Shown one piece after another: positions 16,709-26,165 of a stretch of DNA of 64,000 bases (positions within the stretch are counted from its first letter, which is position 1; each line of letters begins with the position of its first letter). Source of the DNA: Maribacter antarcticus DSM 21422. GTDB taxonomy: Bacteria; Bacteroidota; Bacteroidia; Flavobacteriales; Flavobacteriaceae. The position numbers and the translations under genes were made by a program. The notes under the pieces are model-generated. The model made no database searches, was not told where the DNA came from, and worked only from the letters and a program-made list of their open reading frames with translations. The stretch lies in the NCBI RefSeq assembly GCF_000621125.1, contig NZ_JHZC01000004.1:496001-560000 (forward strand). The letters run 5' to 3'.

Positions 16709-18184
16709 ATGGCAAATTATTTTAACACACTATCCCTAAGAGATCAATTGACCCAGCTAGGTAAATGTAGGTTTATGGAGTCCTCAGAATTCTCTGATGG
16801 TGTAACTTCCTTAAAAGGAAAGAAAATAGTCATCATTGGCTGTGGTGCTCAAGGTTTGAACCAAGGTTTAAACATGAGGGATTCTGGTTTGGATATTTCC
16901 TATACACTTCGCGATGCAGCCATTAAAGAAAAACGACAGTCGTTTATAAATGCCTCTGAAAACGGATTTACCGTCGGAACCTATAATGAACTGATTCCAA
17001 GTGCAGATTTGGTCATCAATCTTACGCCAGATAAACAGCATACCGCTGTAGTGACCGCTGTAATACCTTTAATGAAGAAGGGTGCAACATTATCTTACTC
17101 TCATGGGTTTAATATTGTTGAAGAGGGCACGCAGGTTCGTAAAGATTTGACGGTGATTATGGTAGCACCAAAGAGCCCTGGTTCTGAGGTTAGGGAAGAA
17201 TACAAACGAGGTTTTGGAGTACCCACTCTAATTGCGGTACACCCAGAAAATGATCCAGAGGGTAAGGGATTAGCACAGGCAAAAGCATATGCGGCTGGTA
17301 CTGGTGGGCATAAAGCTGGTGTATTGGAATCGTCTTTTGTTGCCGAGGTTAAATCTGATTTAATGGGAGAGCAGACTATTCTTTGTGGTTTGTTACAAAC
17401 AGGATCTATCCTTTGTTTTGATAAAATGATAGAAAAAGGAATGGATGCTGGTTACGCTTCTAAATTGATTCAATATGGATGGGAAACCATTACGGAGGGC
17501 ATGAAATACGGTGGTATTACGCATATGATGGACCGTCTTTCAAACCCTTCAAAAATTAAGGCATTTGAACTATCCGAAGAATTAAAAAATATTATGCGTC
17601 CGTTATTTCAAAAGCATATGGACGATATCATGACGGGTCACTTTTCTAAAACCATGATGGAAGATTGGGCTAAGGATGATAAAAACTTATTAACGTGGAG
17701 AGCGGCTACAGGTGAAACTGCTTTTGAAAAAACTCATGCTGGGAGTCAGGAAATTTCAGAACAAGAGTTTTATGATAATGGAGTTTTAATGGTAGCTATG
17801 GTAAGGGCTGGTGTAGAGTTAGCCTTTGAGGCCATGACAGAATCTGGTATTATTGCAGAATCTGCCTATTACGAATCATTACATGAAACACCATTAATAG
17901 CAAATACCATTGCGAGAAAGAAATTATTTGAAATGAACCGTGTTATTTCAGATACGGCTGAATATGGTTGTTATCTCTTTGATCACGCATGTAAGCCACT
18001 TTTGACTGACTTTATGAAGCATATTGATACAGATGTCATTGGCAATAATTATTCAGAAGGAATGGATAATCATATTGATAATGCACAGTTAATAGCAATT
18101 AATAAAGCGTTACGTGAGCATCCGGTAGAAATCGTAGGAACTCGTTTACGGGAATCTATGACCGCTATGAAACCAATCGTATAA
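16709..18184 (+). CDS. ilvC: Ketol-acid reductoisomerase, class II (long form)
   Basis: A 491-residue reductoisomerase, the long class II form known from enterobacteria, plants and Bacteroidota. It converts acetolactate to dihydroxy-isovalerate using NADPH and Mg2+. The Rossmann motif is [22 protein letters not shown], with R, K and S-type residues after the second strand ([13 protein letters not shown]) fitting NADPH. The duplicated C-terminal knotted domain accounts for the extra length. It is followed by a 170-base spacer containing a 19-bp inverted repeat before ilvA. Confidence 0.96.
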   Translation: MANYFNTLSLRDQLTQLGKCRFMESSEFSDGVTSLKGKKIVIIGCGAQGLNQGLNMRDSGLDISYTLRDAAIKEKRQSFINASENGFTVGTYNELIPSADLVINLTPDKQHTAVVTAVIPLMKKGATLSYSHGFNIVEEGTQVRKDLTVIMVAPKSPGSEVREEYKRGFGVPTLIAVHPENDPEGKGLAQAKAYAAGTGGHKAGVLESSFVAEVKSDLMGEQTILCGLLQTGSILCFDKMIEKGMDAGYASKLIQYGWETITEGMKYGGITHMMDRLSNPSKIKAFELSEELKNIMRPLFQKHMDDIMTGHFSKTMMEDWAKDDKNLLTWRAATGETAFEKTHAGSQEISEQEFYDNGVLMVAMVRAGVELAFEAMTESGIIAESAYYESLHETPLIANTIARKKLFEMNRVISDTAEYGCYLFDHACKPLLTDFMKHIDTDVIGNNYSEGMDNHIDNAQLIAINKALREHPVEIVGTRLRESMTAMKPIV

Positions 18185-18211
18185 CCTTTAAAATCTAAAC
18201 CAGGCTTTCCT

Positions 18212-18290
18212 ATTGTCCGGTTAAGAATAATTAAAAGGAAATTTCAGTATGAAAACTAGATTTCTATTCAGTTATTCTTAACCGGACAAT
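18212..18290. repeat. 79-bp element with 19-bp perfect inverted repeats
   Basis: ATTGTCCGGTTAAGAATAA at 18212-18230 is exactly repeated in reverse complement at 18272-18290, with a 41-base loop. Outside it, TAAACCA and TGGTTTTA extend the symmetry imperfectly. It has no T run. It could be a MITE-like insertion or a long mRNA hairpin that lowers ilvA expression. Confidence 0.8.
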
Positions 18291-18354
18291 TTTGGTTTTA
18301 AAATAGTAGGTAATAAACAGAGTGCTGACTAAAACTTATAAGCTATCATAATCT

Positions 18355-19632
18355 ATGGGAAAACCTAATAAAAAAGTACCCATCTCCTATTTTCCTAAAT
18401 TGGATGATATACATAGTGCTGCTAAAATAATTTCTGAGATTTCAGAAATAACCCCATTGACTCTTAGTATTCGACTTGCAAAAGAATTTGACTGTACTGT
18501 TCAGTTAAAAAGAGAAGACCTACAACGGGTACGCTCCTATAAAATTAGAGGGGCTTTTAATAAAATAAGTTCGCTGACTGCATCAGAAATTAAAAATGGA
18601 GTCATATGCGCAAGTGCAGGTAATCATGCTCAAGGATTCGCCTTTGCTTGTCATCATTTAAAAATCAAGGGTACGGTTTACATGCCATCGGTAACACCAA
18701 AGCAAAAAGTGGAGCAAACGCGCTTATTTGGCGGTGATTGGGTAGATGTGGTTTTGGAGGGTGATAGCTTCGATGATGCCTCTCAAGCAGCGCAAGTTCA
18801 TGGAGCTAAAACAGGAAAGATTTTTGTTCATCCCTTTAATGACCCGAAAATTATTGAAGGTCAGGCTACCGTTGGGTTAGAATTAATGAAACAAACTAAA
18901 AATCCAATAGATTATCTTTTTGTTTGCGTTGGTGGTGGTGGTTTGGCATCTGGTCTTATTAGTGTTTTTAGTCAGCTGTCGCCAAACACTAAAATTATTG
19001 GTGTAGAACCAAAAGGAGCACCCTCTATGAAATCTTCAATGGAGAAGGGAAAAATATTTGCTTTGGACCATATTAACAAGTTCATTGATGGAGCGGCTGT
19101 AAAGCGGGTAGGGGAGTTAACATTTCCCATCTGTAATAACTTTTTAGATGATATGATTACGGTAGATGAAGGTAAGGTTTGCCAAATTATTCTTGATTTG
19201 TATAACAGAGATGCGATTGTAGTTGAACCGGCAGGAGCGATGACTATTGCCGCCTTAGATCAATATAAGGACGAGATAATAGGCAAGAATGTAGTGTGTA
19301 TAATTGGAGGTAGTAATAATGATATCGCAAGGACAGCAGAAATCAAAGAACGTGCTTTACTATATGGCAAACTAAAACACTATTTTATTATTAGGTTTCC
19401 ACAAAGACCAGGAGCCTTAAAGCAGTTTGTGGTAGATATTCTAGGTCCTAAAGATGATATTACTCATTTTGAATATACAAAGAAGTCTAGCCGCGAGAAT
19501 GCACCTGCGGTGGTAGGAATTGAATTGAAAAGCCCAGAAGACTTAGCACCATTGATTCAGCGAATGAAAGCAAATAATTTCTATGGTGATTATATAAATG
19601 ACAAGCCAGACTTATTTGAGTATTTGGTTTAG
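18355..19632 (+). CDS. ilvA: Threonine dehydratase (biosynthetic)
   Basis: A 425-residue fold-type II PLP enzyme that deaminates threonine to 2-oxobutyrate, the entry to isoleucine. The PLP lysine is K63 in VRSYKIRGAFNK and the glycine-rich phosphate loop is VGGGGLASG. A C-terminal regulatory domain of about 85 residues (HYFIIRFPQRPGALKQFV...) resembles the single ACT-like domain of the shorter, 420-residue IlvA type, which binds isoleucine and valine. It is the last biosynthetic gene of the cluster, 78 bases ahead of gapN on the same strand. Confidence 0.94.
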   Translation: MGKPNKKVPISYFPKLDDIHSAAKIISEISEITPLTLSIRLAKEFDCTVQLKREDLQRVRSYKIRGAFNKISSLTASEIKNGVICASAGNHAQGFAFACHHLKIKGTVYMPSVTPKQKVEQTRLFGGDWVDVVLEGDSFDDASQAAQVHGAKTGKIFVHPFNDPKIIEGQATVGLELMKQTKNPIDYLFVCVGGGGLASGLISVFSQLSPNTKIIGVEPKGAPSMKSSMEKGKIFALDHINKFIDGAAVKRVGELTFPICNNFLDDMITVDEGKVCQIILDLYNRDAIVVEPAGAMTIAALDQYKDEIIGKNVVCIIGGSNNDIARTAEIKERALLYGKLKHYFIIRFPQRPGALKQFVVDILGPKDDITHFEYTKKSSRENAPAVVGIELKSPEDLAPLIQRMKANNFYGDYINDKPDLFEYLV

Positions 19633-19710
19633 CTTTCATTATATAATAAAAGAACAATCTAACTATTTGGAAAAACGAATAAATTAAAATATCTTAAGCG
19701 CAAAAATGCT

Positions 19711-21288
19711 ATGAAAATACCTGAAGAATTTCAAATACATGAGGCTTTACATCAAAAGCACTATTTAGTAAATGGAGAATTAAAAGAATGGAAAGGGGAA
19801 ACCACAGAAGTGTTTTCAACAATTTCTTCTACAGAAGATTATAAACCTACCTTGTTAGGAAGTATACCTGATTTACAGGAAGCAGAAGCATTAGAGGCTT
19901 TGGACGCTGCTTTGGGCGCATATGGCAAGGGTCAAGGAGTTTGGCCCACCATGCAGGTAAAAGATCGTATTGAATGTATGGAGGTTTTTGTTAGCAAAAT
20001 GAAGACCAAAAGGACAGAAATTATAAAATTGCTAATGTGGGAAATTGGTAAATCTCTGCCCGATTCTGAAAAGGAATTTGATCGTACGGTTGATTATATT
20101 GTGGATACGATAGAGGATTACAAGCAGCTAGATAGGGATGCTGCCAAATTTCAAAAACAGGATGGCGTTTATGCCCATATTAAACGAGGACCGCTTGGCG
20201 TGGTCTTATGTCTTGGACCATATAATTACCCATTGAACGAGACGTTTGCCTTATTGATTCCCGCAATTATCATGGGAAATACTGCGATTTTTAAGCCGGC
20301 AAAGCATGGGGTATTATTAATTACACCACTTTTGGAAGCATTTCAATCTAGTTTTCCAAAAGGGGTAGTCAACATTATATTCGGAAGAGGTCGCGCAGTC
20401 GCAGCACCGATAATGAAAACCGGAAAGGTAGATGTGCTCGCCTTGATTGGGAACAGTAAATCTGCTAATGCGTTACAGGAGCAACACCCAAAAAGTAATC
20501 GTTTGAGATTGGTACTGGGCTTGGAGGCTAAAAATCCAGCAATCATTTTACCAGATGCAGATATGGATTTGACCATAAACGAATGTATTGCAGGAACACT
20601 TTCCTTTAATGGACAACGTTGTACTGCCCTTAAAGTGGTCTATGTACATGAAGATATTCAAAAGAAATTCAATGCACGTTTTGCTGAAGCGGTAGACAGT
20701 TTAAAGTTCGGTAACCCTTGGGATGACGGGGTGAAATTAACCCCATTACCCGAGCCCCAAAAGCCAGCATATATTCAAGAACTAATAGATGATGCCCTTT
20801 CGAAAGGTGCTAAAATACTGAATAAAAAAGGCGGACAACATTTTGATAATTATATCTGGCCAGCTGTTTTGTATCCGGTCACAAAAGATATGCGCGTGTA
20901 CCAAGAGGAACAGTTTGGTCCTATAATCCCTATACTTCCCTTTGTGGATATTGAGGAGCCTTTAGATGATATGGCTGAAAGTAATTATGGGCAGCAGGTG
21001 AGTCTTTTTGGTAAGGACGTTTATGCTTTAGCGCCGTTAATTGATACTTTGGTAAATCTTGTTTGTAGAGTGAACTTGAACAGTTCCTGTCAAAGAGGAC
21101 CAGATGTGTATCCGTTTACAGGGAGGAAGGATTCTGCCCAGGCTACATTGAGTGTGCATGATGCACTGCGTTCTTTCTCAATTAGGACTTTTGTGGCCTT
21201 TAAGGATAACGACCTTAATACAGAAGTCATAAAACAACTGTTGGAAACCAAACTCTCTAATTTTGTGAGCACGGATTATATTCTTTAA
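19711..21288 (+). CDS. gapN: NADP-dependent glyceraldehyde-3-phosphate dehydrogenase (non-phosphorylating)
   Basis: A 525-residue aldehyde dehydrogenase superfamily protein. The catalytic cysteine is C304 in [10 protein letters not shown], the general base E272 in [10 protein letters not shown]172 in GPYNYPLNE and K195 in the cofactor site. The sequence around the cysteine and the long N-terminus fit GapN, which oxidises glyceraldehyde 3-phosphate directly to 3-phosphoglycerate with NADP+, yielding NADPH. That NADPH could serve IlvC upstream, though this is only inference. The gene ends 4 bases before the convergent kinase stop. Its last 25 codons have a diverged second copy at 24465-24551. 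Confidence 0.88.
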   Translation: MKIPEEFQIHEALHQKHYLVNGELKEWKGETTEVFSTISSTEDYKPTLLGSIPDLQEAEALEALDAALGAYGKGQGVWPTMQVKDRIECMEVFVSKMKTKRTEIIKLLMWEIGKSLPDSEKEFDRTVDYIVDTIEDYKQLDRDAAKFQKQDGVYAHIKRGPLGVVLCLGPYNYPLNETFALLIPAIIMGNTAIFKPAKHGVLLITPLLEAFQSSFPKGVVNIIFGRGRAVAAPIMKTGKVDVLALIGNSKSANALQEQHPKSNRLRLVLGLEAKNPAIILPDADMDLTINECIAGTLSFNGQRCTALKVVYVHEDIQKKFNARFAEAVDSLKFGNPWDDGVKLTPLPEPQKPAYIQELIDDALSKGAKILNKKGGQHFDNYIWPAVLYPVTKDMRVYQEEQFGPIIPILPFVDIEEPLDDMAESNYGQQVSLFGKDVYALAPLIDTLVNLVCRVNLNSSCQRGPDVYPFTGRKDSAQATLSVHDALRSFSIRTFVAFKDNDLNTEVIKQLLETKLSNFVSTDYIL

Positions 21289-21292
21289 GTTT

Positions 21293-23077
21293 TTAGGTTC
21301 GGGCATGGCTTTTTAGCTTTGCCCTTGCCTCTTTGATAATGTCGCTCAATTTCTGATGTAATTCATTTGGGTTAAACGGTTTAGAAATTAGTCCGTTCAT
21401 TTTATTATCCATTATTTCATTTTTTATATCAGCACTTGTTGATGCAGAAAGTGCATATATGGGGATATTCCTATTTAGGGATTGGGAAGATTCCTTTATT
21501 AATTTACACGATGTAAACCCATTCATAACTGGCATTTGTAAATCCATTAATACAAGGTCGTAGCTGTTTTGTTTAGCCATTTCAAATGCAATCTCTCCAT
21601 TTTCGGCAATATCGAAGTCAACATGCCATTTAGAGAGGAATTTTTTAATGACCATAATGTTTACTTTGTTGTCTTCGGCAACTAGTATTTTTGCACCAAC
21701 TAGGTCGGGAGCATCCTTCCCTTCTAGCATACCGTGCTCGTTATTAGAAGTTAAGGTTGACTCTGTTGTTCCTTTATTTAGTTGTAATAAAAAACTAAAA
21801 GTAGAGCCTTTACCTTCTTCACTATCAACATGTAATGTGCTTCCCATTAATTCTAGTAATTGCCTGCAAATAGCTAATCCTAGTCCAGTACCCCCATATA
21901 TTCTAGTCGTATCTGAATTTGCCTGGGCAAAGGATTGGAATATTCTTTCTTGCTTTTCTGACGGGATTCCTATTCCGGTATCCCTTACAAAAATCTCTAA
22001 AAGACAGGTTTCTTCGGTTTCTGCCGCCATTTCAAGATCAAGAGTTACCCTGCCTTTTTCTGTAAACTTTAAAGCGTTGCTAACCAAGTTGTTAAGTATC
22101 TGTGAAATACGAACAGAATCTCCCATTAGCACATCTGGCAAAACGTTATCTTTTTTGATAGCGAACCGTATATTCTTTGCTTTGGCCCGATTATTAAAAA
22201 TACCTTGTATGCCGTTAAGCAAATGGGTAACACTAAATTCTACCTTTTCTAAGTCTAAAGAACCCGAGGAAATTTTATTGAAATCCAAAATATCGTTTAC
22301 AAGTCCTAATAAATGTTCTGATGAATATTTTAAGGTCTGAAGATTTTCTAATTGTTCTGGTTTGGGGTTTTCTAATAGCATTAAATGACTAATACCTATT
22401 ACCGCATTTAAAGGGGTCCGTATTTCATGAGACATTGTTGATAAAAACTCATCCTTGGCCCGGTTAGCTAAGGTCGCTTTATCTTTTGCATTAAGCAGTT
22501 CAATTTCTGTCTTTTTTAAGTCCGAAATATCTACAATAGTTCCAATATAGCCTTGGATTGTGCCAGTTTTATCGATAATCCCTTTGACAGAAACATCCAC
22601 CCATTTAGTTTCCTTGTGTGCTGTTTGCACCCGTAAAACATTACTTTGAATATTTAGATTTAGTTGCTCTAAATCAATCAAATTTATAATATGTTCCCCA
22701 TCTAGGGTATAGCTCTTTTCATAAAAAGGCTTACCTATACATTCGGCAACTGTATAACCAGAAAGTTTTTCCCAAGCGGGGTTAAGATACTTCCAATTAC
22801 CTTCAAGGTCTATTTCAAAAATCACATCCTTAATGTTTTCCGCAACTTTAGACAATCTACTAGAAACTGCGTCAATTCTGGAAATTAGTCGCTTATTTGC
22901 TAAAAAAAGCTCTTGAGAGCTCTTTTCTAGGACGTTTTCGGTTTGCTTAAGATCCTTGTCAAAGGCTACATAGGCTTCGTTGATTTGTTCCAAAAATGGA
23001 GTTAATTTGTCTAACTGGTTGTTAGTCAAATTAGTTTTCTTTAGTTGTCTATTTAGTAATCGATGGTATCGTTTCAT
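21293..23077 (-). CDS. PAS hybrid histidine kinase with receiver domain
   Basis: A 594-residue cytoplasmic hybrid kinase without membrane helices. Order: a coiled-coil N-terminus (1-80); a PAS/PAC domain (about 80-195, GNWKYLNPAWEKLSGYT); HisKA with the phospho-accepting histidine in STMSHEIRTPLNAV near residue 220; HATPase with N box QILNNLVSNALKFT, G1 DTGIGIP and G2 GGTGLGLAICRQL; and a receiver domain with VAEDNKVN, the phospho-aspartate in LVLMDLQMPVMNG and the lysine in LISKPFNP. Its ATG overlaps the stop of the FIST gene by 4 bases, so the two are translationally coupled. The FIST protein is probably its input partner. No output regulator is encoded beside it. Confidence 0.92.
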   Translation of the reverse strand: MKRYHRLLNRQLKKTNLTNNQLDKLTPFLEQINEAYVAFDKDLKQTENVLEKSSQELFLANKRLISRIDAVSSRLSKVAENIKDVIFEIDLEGNWKYLNPAWEKLSGYTVAECIGKPFYEKSYTLDGEHIINLIDLEQLNLNIQSNVLRVQTAHKETKWVDVSVKGIIDKTGTIQGYIGTIVDISDLKKTEIELLNAKDKATLANRAKDEFLSTMSHEIRTPLNAVIGISHLMLLENPKPEQLENLQTLKYSSEHLLGLVNDILDFNKISSGSLDLEKVEFSVTHLLNGIQGIFNNRAKAKNIRFAIKKDNVLPDVLMGDSVRISQILNNLVSNALKFTEKGRVTLDLEMAAETEETCLLEIFVRDTGIGIPSEKQERIFQSFAQANSDTTRIYGGTGLGLAICRQLLELMGSTLHVDSEEGKGSTFSFLLQLNKGTTESTLTSNNEHGMLEGKDAPDLVGAKILVAEDNKVNIMVIKKFLSKWHVDFDIAENGEIAFEMAKQNSYDLVLMDLQMPVMNGFTSCKLIKESSQSLNRNIPIYALSASTSADIKNEIMDNKMNGLISKPFNPNELHQKLSDIIKEARAKLKSHART

Positions 23078-24201
23078 TCTGCAAGGGTCGTAATAGTCAT
23101 GGTTTGGTTGTGCAGTTCACAAGGTGAAAATTCATCGAAAGGGGCAATTTCACCATAGGAATAGAATCCTGTGGTGAAAATTCCCTCACCAAGCTGTTCG
23201 TTAACTGCCTCTATCTCTTCTTCCACAAGTTGTTTTAAGACTAACCTGCGACCTACACAGCTAATTAGAAAAGCTAATTGCTGTTCATCATCCATACTCT
23301 CTCTGCATGTTATGGCGGATTCCTCCGCCCCTTTTATGATGCGGTCTATGTTGGCTTTCATCAACCGAACATAAGAGCCTTCCGGAATGTTGCCCGCAAA
23401 TGTTAAACTATTATTTTTTTCATCTATACCAAGGATGGTTCTAACCACAGGTGTACCTTGGTTTTTATCACGCATACTTAACGGAAACAGTAATCCTGAG
23501 CCTGGAAGGTCTTTGGCTTTATCACCTAGATAAGATTTATAAAGCTCCAGTGCTGGTTTGCCATCCAATTCATACAGCACATTTTTATTGGATTTTGTCA
23601 CTAATCTTTCTATTCCAAAACTGTCCCAACCACCTTTGGATGCAAAACCAACTTTTAAACCCGCGCCATAAAGCCCTAAGGCTACTACTTTTCTAGATGC
23701 CATTTCGTTATTGTAGACAATAAACGTATTATTGAAATCGGCCCCATCCCCTGCTAAACCTCCTGTTATACTTACGTATTTATTCAGGTTGTCATATAAT
23801 CCGCTAACTAATTCTGCCCCATTGACTTCCAGACCATCACTTAGGACAAAAATATGTCTAAGGTCTTTCTGATGAAGGGACTCACTAATGGTCTTTCCGG
23901 TTTTATAACTATCCATTTCATGATCTCCGAGATCTGTATGTACAAGCTTTAATTTGGTGCTCTCAAACTTTACTGCTGTTAACGCTACGGTACCGTCCAA
24001 TACTTCGTTACCTAGTATTTCGCCAGCAGTAGAGCAACCAATAGCTAAAGTATTTGGAAATTGAAGATGAAGGTTTTTTATAAAATTCTTTGGATTGGTA
24101 AATTGTGGAGAGATAAAAATAAAGAATATATCTGGTATAAAATTCATAGCCAGATTATTTAGGTCTTCAACGCTGGTATACTGTTGTTGATGTATTTTCA
24201 T
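23074..24201 (-). CDS. FIST domain sensory protein
   Basis: A 375-residue protein with FIST_N (about residues 20-210) and FIST_C (about 215-360) domains, a module thought to bind small ligands such as amino acids and to feed signalling proteins. Characteristic segments are LAIGCSTAGEILG near residue 60 and a C-terminal FYSYGEIAPF with CELHNQTMTI. It has no signal peptide, so it is cytoplasmic. The gene overlaps the kinase gene downstream by 4 bases, an arrangement common for FIST-kinase pairs. The two-gene block is bracketed by the true and relict gapN 3' ends, suggesting it was inserted there. Confidence 0.9.
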   Translation of the reverse strand: MKIHQQQYTSVEDLNNLAMNFIPDIFFIFISPQFTNPKNFIKNLHLQFPNTLAIGCSTAGEILGNEVLDGTVALTAVKFESTKLKLVHTDLGDHEMDSYKTGKTISESLHQKDLRHIFVLSDGLEVNGAELVSGLYDNLNKYVSITGGLAGDGADFNNTFIVYNNEMASRKVVALGLYGAGLKVGFASKGGWDSFGIERLVTKSNKNVLYELDGKPALELYKSYLGDKAKDLPGSGLLFPLSMRDKNQGTPVVRTILGIDEKNNSLTFAGNIPEGSYVRLMKANIDRIIKGAEESAITCRESMDDEQQLAFLISCVGRRLVLKQLVEEEIEAVNEQLGEGIFTTGFYSYGEIAPFDEFSPCELHNQTMTITTLAE

Positions 24202-24464
24202 AAAATTAATTAAATAAGATAACTCTTACATAACGTAAAATCACATGTATTTGGTATGAAAGCGAATTAAAAAAAGGTGTTGATTCCCTGCTTTTTAGCA
24301 ACATTTAGCTACTAAACATTGTTATTATATACTGACTTTGCTTGTCTAGGAAGATTTTGCGGTTTGGAATTAGTTTCGTTTTATGACGGTTATATTGTTC
24401 TTATATCAAGAATACTGAAGCATTAAATCAATAAAATTATTACTGCTGTACCACTTCATGTTCT
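24202..24464. other. Intergenic region upstream of the FIST gene
   Basis: AT-rich. Expected to contain the promoter of the FIST/kinase operon on the minus strand; no clear -7/-33 pair could be picked. No coding frame. Confidence 0.4.
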
Positions 24465-24551
24465 AAGGAAAAAGATTTAAATACGGAGATTATTCAGCAA
24501 TTAATGCGGACGAAACGCTCCAATTTCGTGAGCACGGATTATATTTTATAA
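24465..24551 (+). pseudogene. Remnant of a gapN 3' end
   Basis: Read in frame, this stretch encodes KEKDLNTEIIQQLMRTKR then [10 protein letters not shown] and a stop, matching the last residues of the intact GapN ([16 protein letters not shown] then [10 protein letters not shown]). DNA identity is only about two thirds except for a shared run GTGAGCACGGATTATATT (24528-24545 here, 21265-21282 in gapN). It is not a recent duplication; it is a homologous 3' end of another gapN lineage, or the old end left after replacement. It is followed by a terminator, which the intact gapN lacks. Confidence 0.75.
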
Positions 24552-24568
24552 TAACCATATACAAGACA

Positions 24569-24605
24569 TTAAAAAGCATCGGAATAGTACTTCGATGTTT
24601 TTTAA
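24569..24605 (+). terminator. Rho-independent terminator after the gapN remnant
   Basis: A 13-bp stem (24569-24581 with 24593-24605, one G-T pair), an 11-base loop and a run of six T in the 3' arm. It is 17 bases downstream of the remnant's stop codon, where a gapN transcript would naturally have ended. Confidence 0.75.
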
Positions 24606-24703
24606 TATGGTATTTTATCTTAATTTTTTATAAAAAACGCATAATCTGTTAATTTAGAATATATATTGGATAATACTGTACCTAAGATTTAAATATCTCA
24701 ACA

Positions 24704-24711
24704 TAACTTTG
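24704..24711 (+). promoter_or_regulatory. -7 box of the MFS transporter gene
   Basis: TAACTTTG is an exact match to TAnnTTTG, 60 bases before the ATG at 24772. No convincing -33 TTG is at the usual distance. Confidence 0.35.
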
Positions 24712-24771
24712 TTCCGATAATTATAAGGTCAATTTATAAATAAACGGGTGGCCTTATATAACAAAACGGTT

Positions 24772-25971
24772 ATGAAAACTAATCCATCAAATAAGAAAGC
24801 CTTGCTGGCATTGGCCATAGGAGGTTTTGGTATTGGCCTTACAGAGTTTGTAATTATGGGTATCCTAACAGAGGTATCTAGCTCATTGGATATCACAATT
24901 TCAGAAGCGGGTCACTTTATTGCTGCATATGCCTTAGGTGTGGTGGTAGGAGCTCCTATTTTGACAAGCTTAGGTTCAAAAGTTTCAGCTAAAAGAATGC
25001 TATTCATGTTAATGATTTGGTTCACGGTATTCAATACGCTATCGGGATTGGCAACTGGGTATAGTAGTTTATTATTTCTAAGGTTTTTATCTGGAATTCC
25101 ACATGGTGCCTTTTTTGGTATTGGTGCTGTTGTTGCTACCAAACTATCAAAGCCAGGGAAGTCTGCACAAGCTATTTCTATTATGTTTTCGGGTCTTACT
25201 ATAGCAAATGTTTTAGGAGTGCCTTTAGGGACATATCTTGGACAACAGTTTAGTTGGAGTGCTTCTTTTTTTCTTGTAGGTGCAGTAGGTCTTTTAGCAC
25301 TTTCTAGTATCTTACTTTGGATGCCACATATAGAAACTCAGAATAAAGAAAAGAAAGTACCTAGTCAAAATGGATTTAAAAACATGGAGTTTTGGGCATT
25401 AATTGCCTTAACGACCATTGGAACGGGTGGCTTTTTTGCATGGTATAGTTATATTGCACCACTGATAACTAATATTGCCGGGTTATCTGATAATTTTGTA
25501 GGCTATGCCATGATGCTTGCCGGATTAGGAATGGTAGTAGGTAATTTTATTGGTGCTAAAATGGCAGAACTTTTTTCGCCGTTAAAAGCAGTTATTCTTA
25601 GTCTGTCCTTAATGGTTATTATTTTACTTATAAACATGGTTATTGCTACTAACCCTTATTTATTAATGGTGTTGACTTTTGTAATAGGTGTTGTTTCCTT
25701 TACAGTGGCAACGCCCATACAAGTGGCTATTATCAATACGTCTAAAGGTTCTGAAATGCTAGCTTCTTCCATGAATCAAAGTGCTTTTAACATGGGAAAT
25801 GCTTCTGGAGCTTACTTGGCTGGACTACCCATCGCGTTTGGTTACGGAATTATATATTCTAGTTTGGTAGGTGCTATGTTAGCTTCTTTTGGAGTTCTTA
25901 TAGCTTTAACTATTTTTATAATAAGAAAGCAAAAGGAGGTAAACTATCGCAAAATGGTAATGCACTTGTAA
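24772..25971 (+). CDS. MFS transporter (AraJ/PbuE-like efflux family)
   Basis: A twelve-helix major facilitator of 399 residues from ATG 24772; a GTG at 24748 would add eight residues. The N-terminus ALLALAIGGFGIGLTEFVIMGIL is the signature of the DHA1 drug/sugar-efflux subgroup that includes AraJ, PbuE and NepI. The conserved loop 2-3 basic motif is reduced to SLGSKVSAKRM. It probably exports purine nucleosides, sugars or drugs, but the substrate cannot be deduced. It is transcribed alone and ends in a clear terminator. Confidence 0.85.
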   Translation: MKTNPSNKKALLALAIGGFGIGLTEFVIMGILTEVSSSLDITISEAGHFIAAYALGVVVGAPILTSLGSKVSAKRMLFMLMIWFTVFNTLSGLATGYSSLLFLRFLSGIPHGAFFGIGAVVATKLSKPGKSAQAISIMFSGLTIANVLGVPLGTYLGQQFSWSASFFLVGAVGLLALSSILLWMPHIETQNKEKKVPSQNGFKNMEFWALIALTTIGTGGFFAWYSYIAPLITNIAGLSDNFVGYAMMLAGLGMVVGNFIGAKMAELFSPLKAVILSLSLMVIILLINMVIATNPYLLMVLTFVIGVVSFTVATPIQVAIINTSKGSEMLASSMNQSAFNMGNASGAYLAGLPIAFGYGIIYSSLVGAMLASFGVLIALTIFIIRKQKEVNYRKMVMHL

Positions 25972-26000
25972 TAAAAATATCAAATACTAAAATCGAAATT

Positions 26001-26030
26001 AAAAGAACTTATTTTATAGGTTCTTTTTTT
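26001..26030 (+). terminator. Rho-independent terminator
   Basis: AAAAGAAC (26001-26008) pairs with GTTCTTTT (26020-26027), extended inward by three weaker pairs, then a T run to 26030. It sits 30 bases after the MFS gene stop. Confidence 0.8.
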
Positions 26031-26165
26031 GTATAACATTGTGTTCTTTAGTAATAAGCATTATTTTTAAAGAATTAACAATTTGTTCAACGCTATGAGT
26101 AATGCAGTTCATCGATACTTTAATATAAAATATTGCGTTTTAACGATACCTAAATCTTTTTAATT

